Source of the DNA: Methylococcaceae bacterium
Lineage (GTDB): Bacteria > Pseudomonadota > Gammaproteobacteria > Methylococcales > Methylomonadaceae
Length of the DNA stretch: 5,471 nucleotides
Assembly (NCBI GenBank): GCA_947505055.1
Contig: CANNLO010000332.1
Coordinates: 1 to 5,471 of the forward strand
Direction of reading: 5' to 3'
The translations under genes were made by a program, and so were the position numbers. Below the pieces are notes generated by a model, which was not told the DNA's origin, made no database searches, and saw only the letters and a program-made list of their open reading frames with translations. Positions 1 through 5,471 of the stretch are shown in pieces. Numbering within the stretch: position 1 is the stretch's first letter; the number at the start of each line of letters is the position of its first letter.

Positions 1-65
1 CAGTCAATTTGCCAGCAAAGGTACCCCATCGCGCGTTCGGAACACTAGCACCGTCTGATTGTTAA
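1..65 (+). other. 5' flank, possible 3' end of an upstream gene (frame undecided)
   Basis: This stretch is distinctly richer in GC (about 55% over bases 1-58) than the genes that follow. Two + strand frames are open from the window edge: one ends at TGA 56-58 with tail ...GTPSRVRNTSTV, the other at TAA 63-65 with tail ...HRAFGTLAPSDC. A - strand frame (…GASVPNARWGTFAGKLT) is also open but has no start codon in the window. The segment is too short to choose between them. If a + strand gene ends here, it lies 21-28 bases from the start of the McrB-like gene and could share its transcript. No convincing sigma70 promoter is visible in bases 1-80, which fits transcription from further upstream. 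Confidence 0.25.
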
Positions 66-76
66 GGCTAGCTCAT

Positions 77-80
77 AGGG
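77..80 (+). promoter_or_regulatory. Shine-Dalgarno AGGG deciding the McrB-like start
   Basis: AGGG lies 6 bases before the ATG at 87 and directly abuts the alternative ATG at 81. The spacing favours the ATG at 87 (protein begins MEEKVYELEELE). An in-frame TAG at 69-71 rules out a more distant start. Confidence 0.5.
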
Positions 81-86
81 ATGATA

Positions 87-2282
87 ATGGAAGAAAAAGT
101 TTACGAACTTGAAGAACTTGAAAATTTATCTGAGCAAGAACTTAAAGCATGCTTAGAAAATAGTTGGAACATAAAAAATGGCCAGTTTGAGGTCTGGGGA
201 GAGATAACGCTATTAAAAGATAAAACTTGGGGTTATTTAACGAACGCACATACTATTAGTGATAATAAATTACTAACGTATCCATTAAAAGGCACGAGTG
301 GAGTTTGTGAGTTCTTTATAAACCCTAGTGACGCTAAAAAAATTGGCGATCGAGATTCGCCGCGTTTAATTCGCTGTAAATTAGAGTTGTCCCCACTGTC
401 AGAGCGTGAAAAATATAATATCCCTTTTTTAATGAATGTTTTGCCAGGCACTTGCTCATTGCTTGAAGAGTTACCAGAAGAAGTCCCGCATGAAATCTTG
501 TCGCTTAATGAAAAAACATTTTTTATCTCAAAAAGTATTTACGAATTTTACTACCGCCAAGCTGATGAAAAGATCAAGCAAGAGTTTGAAGCGTTAAAAG
601 CAAAGCAAGAAGAAGAGCTGTCTGATGCTCGCGATCATGCTGAAAAACATCTCGAAGCTATTCAGAATGAGAGCTCATCATCTGAAGAAAAACGAGATGC
701 CGCAATAAAGATTAATCAAGCTCTAGTAGGTAATAAGCAAAAACTTAATGAAACGATAAAGACTCTAGAAAGCCAAGAGCAGCGGAAACAAGAAAGCATA
801 GCTCAATTAACAGCACAATTTTTCCAGTTAGAAACAGAAATGAATCATAAAATTACACGTCTTAAAAATTATGTATCCGACAAAGCTTCATTTTTAAAAA
901 CCTTTGAATTTTTAGATGAAGAAGATCTTGAGCATTTTTTGCTTGAGTCAAAGCCACAATCTGAAAGAGTGGATGGCATTTCGTTTAAAAACGAATTAGA
1001 TAGCGATTACCAGCAAGCGGTGTCTTACATTCAGGCGTACTTGGTTGGAAATGATATTTTGTACCCTCGCCATATTATTGAAAACTATATTACATTACTT
1101 CGTACTAAAGACTTGATCGTGCTGGCAGGAGATTCTGGTTCTGGTAAAACCAACTTGATCAAATCCTTTGCAAAAGCGGTCGGTGGCAAGTCTGTTATTA
1201 TCCCTGTTAAACCAAACTGGACAAGTTCTGAAGATTTACTTGGTTATTACAATCCGCTTGAGAAAAAATACCTGGCTACACCATTTTTAGAGGCCTTACT
1301 GGAAGCACAGCAGAATCCAGAAATTCCATATTTTATCTGCCTTGATGAAATGAATCTTGCTCGAGTAGAGTATTATTTTGCTGACTTTTTATCTCTTTTA
1401 GAATCGCGAGATGAAGAGCCAGAAATCACGCTTTATTCGGAAGATGAATCTGCCCATGTACTTTCAGAGTTAAAGGCAGTGGTTGAAATCATTCAAGCGG
1501 GTAAAGAGAAGTACGGCCAAGATGGTATTGTTAACTTCATTGCACTTTTGAAAGATGAAGAACTCAACAACCATCTAAGACAAGCATTTGGATTTAGTGA
1601 TAAAAATTCGCTTATTAAGTATCACAGCGAAATTCGCCGTATGCTTTCTGCTGTAATGACAATGCCATCACGCATCAAAATGCCTGCGAACGTACATATT
1701 ATTGGCACAATTAATATTGATGAAACTACACACTACCTTTCACCAAAGATTCTTGATCGTGCCCATATAATGCGTTTCGAATCACCACTTTTATCTGATT
1801 GGAGTCAAATTCTGTCTGAAGTAAAGGAGTACGGCGATGTATCAAAGCCATTACTCATTGATATTGAAGCGCTAGGTGTTCGAGAGAATTATCCAAAATT
1901 TGATCGTGAAAATGAGTTTTGTCAGCTCTTTATTGAACTTAATAGAGAGTTTTTCCATAAATTAGGTGTGGAGTTTGGGATGCGCACTATTCGTCAGGGA
2001 CTCCATTACCTAGCTCTTTTTAAGGATGTAAATGATGATGCATCCCAGTCCACCAATAATTTTTTGCTTCATAAAGTGCTACCGAAATTTACTTTTGATG
2101 GGAATAAAACAGTAGGGCAGCAAACGAAGTTAGATTTAATTGAGAAGGTATTTGCAGAGCGCATTAAACAACTATTGCCACTTTATGAGGAAATACCAGA
2201 GATCTTCTCAGCAGTCGCCGCATTAGAACGTGTAGTCATTGATGCAAAGGCAAACGATGGTGTTGTGAATTTTTGGTCATAA
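87..2282 (+). CDS. McrB-like AAA+ NTPase with OB-like N-terminus and coiled coil (N-x-D signature)
   Basis: This is the predicted motor and recognition subunit of a type IV (McrBC-like) restriction system, 731 residues from ATG 87. Seen in order: residues 34-120 resemble an OB/cold-shock fold (GEITLLKDKTWGYL, then EFFINPSDA, then LIRCKLELSP and LMNVLPG). Residues about 153-263 are a charged Glu/Lys/Gln-rich coiled coil. The AAA+ module carries Walker A GDSGSGKT (348-355), Walker B FICLDEMN (D420, E421), sensor-like GTINIDETT with N543-I544-D545, and KILDRA with R558 as candidate arginine finger. GMRTIRQ (631-637) is typical of the McrB C-terminal region. E. coli McrB has NTADR where this protein has the contracted N-x-D form. 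A helical insert of roughly 75 residues (450-526) separates Walker B from the sensor strand. Family knowledge: McrB proteins form hexamers that use GTP; whether this one prefers GTP or ATP cannot be read here. The partner gene follows after 2 bases. No frameshift is seen. The AAA+/McrB assignment is firm; the OB-like call is from pattern only. Confidence 0.9.
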   Translation: MEEKVYELEELENLSEQELKACLENSWNIKNGQFEVWGEITLLKDKTWGYLTNAHTISDNKLLTYPLKGTSGVCEFFINPSDAKKIGDRDSPRLIRCKLELSPLSEREKYNIPFLMNVLPGTCSLLEELPEEVPHEILSLNEKTFFISKSIYEFYYRQADEKIKQEFEALKAKQEEELSDARDHAEKHLEAIQNESSSSEEKRDAAIKINQALVGNKQKLNETIKTLESQEQRKQESIAQLTAQFFQLETEMNHKITRLKNYVSDKASFLKTFEFLDEEDLEHFLLESKPQSERVDGISFKNELDSDYQQAVSYIQAYLVGNDILYPRHIIENYITLLRTKDLIVLAGDSGSGKTNLIKSFAKAVGGKSVIIPVKPNWTSSEDLLGYYNPLEKKYLATPFLEALLEAQQNPEIPYFICLDEMNLARVEYYFADFLSLLESRDEEPEITLYSEDESAHVLSELKAVVEIIQAGKEKYGQDGIVNFIALLKDEELNNHLRQAFGFSDKNSLIKYHSEIRRMLSAVMTMPSRIKMPANVHIIGTINIDETTHYLSPKILDRAHIMRFESPLLSDWSQILSEVKEYGDVSKPLLIDIEALGVRENYPKFDRENEFCQLFIELNREFFHKLGVEFGMRTIRQGLHYLALFKDVNDDASQSTNNFLLHKVLPKFTFDGNKTVGQQTKLDLIEKVFAERIKQLLPLYEEIPEIFSAVAALERVVIDAKANDGVVNFWS

Positions 2283-2284
2283 CC

Positions 2285-4897
2285 ATGAAGCCAGGGTTTG
2301 AAATCAAATACATTGAAGTGCAGTGGTACGATAAAGAAACTATTACCAAAGTAACGGAGTCTTTGAACAGTTTATCGCTTGAATATAATGATGAACTTAA
2401 AATTTACGAATGCGAAACCACTATTTATCCCAATACGGAAGGGTTACATGGACAACTTGCAGTACGCTTTTTAGATAGCAAGTGGGTAAATCCATACATT
2501 GAGCTACCTAGTGGTGAGGCGCAGCATCTTAGTCCAATTAAAGATATTGATACTGGCAGAACTTGGTGGGTTTTAAAAGACTCATGGGATGAACAGAATA
2601 ATTTTTGGCGACATACTGGCATAAACACTGCTGGTACGTTAAAGCTTATTTTGCAAGAGCAGCAGTGTCATGTACTTATTGGTTCAGTGGATTTTACCCG
2701 CGACCAATTAGAAATGTATCTGTCTAGCTTTAAGGATGATTTGTGGGAGCTCATATTAGATGATTCAAGTGCTATTCAAACTGATAAGCCCAGAGGTGGA
2801 ATTGGTGTTAATGAGGCGGTAATTGAGTGTATTAACCACCTTATTTCAAATGCTGAAAAGGTTCTGGGTACTCCCAAAGTGGAGCTTCGAGAAATACAAA
2901 CTTTAAAGCCTCGTAAAGCTGTTAAACCGGTTAATCGCACATTTATGGAGCTTGTTAGTAAAACCAACCAAAGGTTTTTAACCAGCCGAGCTACGACGCC
3001 TTCCTATAATGTATCTGAAAATCGTTATGTGCTGTTTGCATTAGAACGTTCTTACCGGATTATCAAACAAATTGCGATTCTCTCAGATAACAAGTGCAAG
3101 CGTTATTCTGATACGGCTGCTAAGCTTCAAAATCAGTATGACTCATTTACTGATTCGATTACGGTTGATAGAGACTTGGTAGTCAAAGATTTAGAGGTTC
3201 TTAGAGAGCGCTCTAAGATCGAATACTGGAAAACCCAGTTGTTAGAGAAGCTAAAAGCGAACAGTGTATATTTAGATGGACAGTACAATAGCAATGAGCT
3301 TTATAATATCCGTACTGAGGGATATACAAAAGATAAAGATGGTTTTTTTATCGTGCCTTTTAATGATGGGCAACGGTGGAAAGAAGACAACAAAGCGACA
3401 ATTCTGTCATTTAAGTTTGGCTTTCCTGAGCTCGTTGACTGCCTATTACCTGATTCAGAATATAAAATCATTGGTGTAATGGATCGCTATGAAACTCAAA
3501 AAGCTGTAATTTACAAATTTTCAACTTTAAGTCTTATTGAAGTAATAACAACTAACGGGCTTCAAGGAGCAAGAAAAAAATTTGACGAAGAAAAGAAACT
3601 TGGAATTCAATTAAGCAAAAATGGATGGAGGCTAAAGCTCAGCCGAAAAGAGCTGAAAGAGCAGCAAGAAGAGAAAATAGCACTTTTAAATCGCATTAAT
3701 TTCTATGCCGACAACCAGAAGCTTTCAAAAGATGTTTTTGAAAAGGTAGAGCCCAAACAGAGACAACTTTTAAAAATCATTAAGTCTCTACGCCAACTTG
3801 ATATCAAGCCTTCTTCGTATTTTCCTAATTCAATGACATTTGTACAAAATCCCCATTATCAGGGGATACATAATGGCTATAAAATTTTGAGGGAAGTTAC
3901 AAACCTTACTGATGAAGAGCTGTTAGTCAGCCTTGAAGAGATTGACTCTATTGGCCTTGTCAATATGCCACTTTTGTATGAGCGCTGGTGCCTACTTCAA
4001 ATTATTAAAGTACTGAAGGAGTCATTTCGGTTTGTATTGCAAGATAGTTGGAAATACCAATTAATCGATGCGGTTAAAACCAATAAAATTGACATTGAAG
4101 TCAGCCTGTCTAATACAGATGCAAAGCGTTTTATTACCTTAACTTATGAGAAAACGCTGGATAATGGCAAAAGACCAGATTTTGTTATTGAGCTAGATTG
4201 GTATGCTGAAGATGATGTTAAAAATGAGCAACCTCGTAAAAAACGCTTTGTTTTGGATGCAAAGTTTTACAATAAAGCTACTTTTGAAAGGTTTGGTGGC
4301 TTGATGGGGGTTGCTGATCAACTTTATAATCAAAAGAACTATAGAGAATCGACTGATAATCCAGTATTTATTCTTCATCCTTGCAAAACAGCACTTCCTG
4401 AGCGAGTTACATCTCAGGAATGGGGAAAGTACAGCTTTCTAGGTGAGTTACCGATAGTAGATGACGTACTCATAGATCATCAGTATGGCGGGGTATTTCT
4501 AAGTCCTATTGATAGACAGCTATACGCAGATGAACTGCAAAGATTACTCGGTTTATTTTTACAATATAAACTCGAAAACTCTTGCACAAAGGGTAACGAA
4601 CGCTCTGATGATCGCACGGTATCAAAACCATTTTGTATTCGTTGTGGATCCTCAAATCTTCACAAAATTGAAAAATCTTCAGGTTATTACGACGGACAAG
4701 GCAAATGGGTTACTCGAACCCTTAGTTCGGTATGGATGCAATGCAACGACTGTGAACAGTTCATTAGTTTTAATCACTGTGGAAATACCGACACGCGTTT
4801 AATAAAAAATGGCTTTTACTGGACTTATCACTCAGCTAGGGCTATCGAGCCTTTTAATAACAAGTGCCCAAATTGTGGCGAATGGGGCGCTTGGTAA
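2285..4897 (+). CDS. McrC-like DUF2357 protein with PD-(D/E)XK nuclease domain and zinc-ribbon-like tail
   Basis: This is the predicted nuclease subunit partnering the upstream AAA+ protein, 870 residues from ATG 2285. An alternative TTG at 2273 would overlap the upstream gene and add four residues. Neither start has a good Shine-Dalgarno, so translation is probably coupled to the upstream stop at 2280-2282. The N-terminal half resembles DUF2357, including the characteristic SENRYVLFALERSYRI (from about residue 244), and is followed by a basic helical stretch at 425-470. Residues about 561-761 fit the PD-(D/E)XK family formerly called DUF524: LLYERW with E566, KRPDFVIE with P631-D632 and E636, then FVLDAKFY with D658-A-K660. 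All core catalytic residues are present, so the nuclease looks intact. After about residue 765 comes an extra tail with C784-x2-C787, C820-x2-C823, H831/C832 and C861-x2-C864, suggesting one complete and perhaps a second zinc site. Family role: McrC-like proteins stimulate the McrB NTPase and cut the nucleic acid. The target is unknown. Confidence 0.88.
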   Translation: MKPGFEIKYIEVQWYDKETITKVTESLNSLSLEYNDELKIYECETTIYPNTEGLHGQLAVRFLDSKWVNPYIELPSGEAQHLSPIKDIDTGRTWWVLKDSWDEQNNFWRHTGINTAGTLKLILQEQQCHVLIGSVDFTRDQLEMYLSSFKDDLWELILDDSSAIQTDKPRGGIGVNEAVIECINHLISNAEKVLGTPKVELREIQTLKPRKAVKPVNRTFMELVSKTNQRFLTSRATTPSYNVSENRYVLFALERSYRIIKQIAILSDNKCKRYSDTAAKLQNQYDSFTDSITVDRDLVVKDLEVLRERSKIEYWKTQLLEKLKANSVYLDGQYNSNELYNIRTEGYTKDKDGFFIVPFNDGQRWKEDNKATILSFKFGFPELVDCLLPDSEYKIIGVMDRYETQKAVIYKFSTLSLIEVITTNGLQGARKKFDEEKKLGIQLSKNGWRLKLSRKELKEQQEEKIALLNRINFYADNQKLSKDVFEKVEPKQRQLLKIIKSLRQLDIKPSSYFPNSMTFVQNPHYQGIHNGYKILREVTNLTDEELLVSLEEIDSIGLVNMPLLYERWCLLQIIKVLKESFRFVLQDSWKYQLIDAVKTNKIDIEVSLSNTDAKRFITLTYEKTLDNGKRPDFVIELDWYAEDDVKNEQPRKKRFVLDAKFYNKATFERFGGLMGVADQLYNQKNYRESTDNPVFILHPCKTALPERVTSQEWGKYSFLGELPIVDDVLIDHQYGGVFLSPIDRQLYADELQRLLGLFLQYKLENSCTKGNERSDDRTVSKPFCIRCGSSNLHKIEKSSGYYDGQGKWVTRTLSSVWMQCNDCEQFISFNHCGNTDTRLIKNGFYWTYHSARAIEPFNNKCPNCGEWGAW

Positions 4898-4935
4898 TTA
4901 CTAAAACAAAAAAGAATCTAAAAAATCGATTGCTG

Positions 4936-4962
4936 TCTTTTAACTGAAGTTTCCCAGTTTTT
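4936..4962. repeat. Left end of MITE: target duplication plus left TIR
   Basis: TCTTTTAA (4936-4943) is directly followed by the 19-bp left terminal inverted repeat (4944-4962). It begins 39 bases after the stop codon of the McrC-like gene, so insertion did not damage that gene. Confidence 0.85.
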
Positions 4963-5088
4963 AAAGACCATTATCCCGCTACTTATCTGAGGTGGGTATT
5001 TAATGTAAGGTTTGCTTCGTTTATGGCAAACCCCCATTTAATAAGTTTTCCCTTATAGGCTACGGGCTGAAAAACTGGGAAACTTCAG
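4944..5088. mobile_element. MITE-like element, 145 bp, with 19-bp TIRs and 8-bp target duplication
   Basis: The ends are perfect 19-bp inverted repeats, CTGAAGTTTCCCAGTTTTT at 4944-4962 and its complement at 5070-5088. They are flanked by the direct repeat TCTTTTAA at 4936-4943 and 5089-5096. The element has no ORF of useful size, so it is non-autonomous and would need a transposase supplied in trans. The interior has further self-complementarity: CCCG 4975-4978 with CGGG 5063-5066, ACTTAT 4981-4986 with ATAAGT 5041-5046, and GGTTTGC 5009-5015 with GCAAACC 5026-5032. A transcript through it could therefore fold into a long hairpin and might end or stabilise the upstream mRNA. CTGA- ends recall IS4-family elements such as IS10 and IS50, but those make 9-bp duplications, so the parent family is a guess. 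Confidence 0.85.
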
Positions 5089-5096
5089 TCTTTTAA
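5070..5096. repeat. Right end of MITE: right TIR plus target duplication
   Basis: The right terminal repeat (5070-5088) is the exact reverse complement of the left one and is followed by the second copy of TCTTTTAA (5089-5096). Removing the element and one copy restores a continuous ...GATTGCTGTCTTTTAATATC... target. Confidence 0.85.
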
Positions 5097-5211
5097 TATC
5101 ACGCCCGTTATTTGAATATCTTTTGATGGTTGATGAATGACCGCTTTCAGATTTGATGCTGTCGTTTATTTTACTTAACCAGCGGGCAGGTATGGGTCGG
5201 TTGCTGCCAGT
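5097..5211. other. Spacer without a recognised gene
   Basis: About 115 bases between the MITE and the hairpins near the recombinase. The only + strand ATG reading frame of note (ATG 5137, 13 codons) has no ribosome binding site. A - strand frame is open through this spacer and into the MITE but has no ATG, GTG or TTG start that looks usable. A weak pairing GGCAG 5185-5189 with CTGCC 5204-5208 is seen. The integrase attachment site might lie in this interval or in the hairpins that follow, but no repeat within the window supports a placement. Confidence 0.4.
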
Positions 5212-5230
5212 TGAGTTAATTAATAACTCA
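5212..5230. repeat. Short AT-rich hairpin TGAGTTA/TAACTCA
   Basis: TGAGTTA (5212-5218) pairs with TAACTCA (5224-5230) around a 5-base loop. It abuts the larger hairpin at 5229-5256, sharing two bases, so the two cannot form fully at once. Its role is unknown; it could be part of the transcription end region or of a recombinase binding site. Confidence 0.4.
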
Positions 5231-5256
5231 GCCTATCTCCCCGCCCGGATAGGCTG
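5229..5256 (-). terminator. Candidate terminator hairpin downstream of the recombinase gene
   Basis: CAGCCTATC (5229-5237) pairs with GATAGGCTG (5248-5256), a 9-bp stem with a GC-rich 10-base loop. It lies 11 bases past the recombinase stop codon in its reading direction. The sequence after the stem on the - strand (AGTTATTAATT) has only a weak T tract, so this is not a textbook intrinsic terminator. A structural or recombination-related role is an alternative. Confidence 0.4.
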
Positions 5257-5267
5257 GCTAAAACTGA

Positions 5268-5471
5268 TTACAAACTAAACGCTTGTGCTAATTCGTCGAC
5301 GATCAGACGTTTCTGGTCACGGCCTTGATGAATGTACCGCATCGTGGTTTGTATGCTCTTATGGCCTGCCAGCTTGGCAATTTGATTGATTTCCTTGCCA
5401 GAGTCAGACAGGGCTGAACAGAAGCCATGCCGTAAACAATGGAAGGTGAATTTTTCCTGTTTGACGCTGCC
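5268..5471 (-). CDS. Tyrosine recombinase/integrase, C-terminal 67 residues (partial, 5' end beyond window)
   Basis: This is the end of a site-specific tyrosine recombinase, read leftwards with stop at 5268-5270. Visible catalytic-domain motifs are FHCLRHGF (the H-x-x-R box, here H11 and R14 of the visible segment), LAGHKSIQTTMRYIH with H37 at the His/Trp position, and the nucleophile Y46. Only the first catalytic Arg and the N-terminal DNA-binding region lie outside the window. The visible part has no frameshift or missing key residue, so the gene may be intact. It converges on the McrBC-like operon. Its base composition (near 50% GC) is closer to the 5' flank than to the AT-rich restriction genes. 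Such enzymes integrate islands, ICEs, prophages or transposon-like elements; which kind cannot be decided from the C-terminus. Confidence 0.9.
   Translation of the reverse strand, partial: GSVKQEKFTFHCLRHGFCSALSDSGKEINQIAKLAGHKSIQTTMRYIHQGRDQKRLIVDELAQAFSL

Noticed and set aside
55..70. GTTAAGG as a possible integron attC core site
   Set aside because: The last base breaks the GTTRRRY consensus, and no matching inverted RYYYAAC core with attC-like spacing is seen.
1..80. Direct repeat between the two window ends as att sites
   Set aside because: Only short partial matches (AGGCTAGCT versus AGGCTGGCT) were seen, too weak to call an attachment repeat.
3343..3349. Run of seven T (and seven A at 3574-3580) inside the nuclease gene as possible phase-variation tracts
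   Set aside because: Runs of seven are expected by chance in AT-rich coding DNA and the frame is intact.
4509..4802. Second 97-codon + strand frame overlapping the end of the nuclease gene
   Set aside because: It lies wholly inside the nuclease gene in another frame, lacks a ribosome site, and the main frame carries clear CxxC motifs here.
4898..4943. Intrinsic terminator directly after the nuclease gene
   Set aside because: The A-rich stretch shows only a weak A/T pairing (AAAAGA with TCTTTT) and no GC stem.
5051..5246. Open - strand frame running from near the hairpins through the spacer and right TIR to a TAA inside the MITE
   Set aside because: About 60 codons with no usable start codon, no ribosome site and no recognisable protein pattern; a chance open frame.

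Overview
The window looks like part of a gammaproteobacterial accessory (defence or mobile) region. The basis is an AT-rich two-gene cassette flanked by more GC-balanced DNA, a site-specific recombinase at one edge, and a miniature transposable element next to the cassette. The codon style and the recombinase sequence would suit a Vibrio, Shewanella, Pseudoalteromonas or Aeromonas-like host, but no housekeeping gene is present to settle this, so the assignment is inference.

Layout: bases 1-80 are a short 5' flank of about 55% GC that probably holds the 3' end of an upstream gene, whose frame cannot be decided. Bases 87-2282 (+) encode a 731-residue McrB-like AAA+ NTPase with an N-terminal OB/cold-shock-like region and a long coiled coil. 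Bases 2285-4897 (+) encode its 870-residue McrC-like partner, a DUF2357-type protein with a PD-(D/E)XK nuclease domain and a cysteine-rich, probably zinc-binding tail. The genes are separated by 2 bases and form one translational unit. Bases 4898-5267 hold no convincing gene. They contain a 145-bp MITE-like element (4944-5088) with perfect 19-bp terminal inverted repeats and an 8-bp target duplication, followed by about 115 bases without a recognised feature and two hairpins. Bases 5268-5471 (-) are the C-terminal 67 residues of a tyrosine recombinase running off the window edge.

How it works together (inference from family knowledge): the two large genes resemble a type IV (McrBC-like) restriction system. 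In such systems the AAA+ protein assembles as a hexamer, recognises a nucleic-acid feature through its N-terminal region, and drives translocation through the McrC-like protein that carries the nuclease. The NTPase has the contracted N-x-D signature instead of the classical NTADR of E. coli McrB. No E. coli-type DUF3578 modified-base reader is recognisable, and the OB-like plus coiled-coil region takes its place. This recalls the coiled-coil-containing branch of the McrBC superfamily (CoCoNuT-like), but the extra genes of full CoCoNuT loci are not visible here. The recombinase suggests that the cassette sits at the edge of an integrated element.
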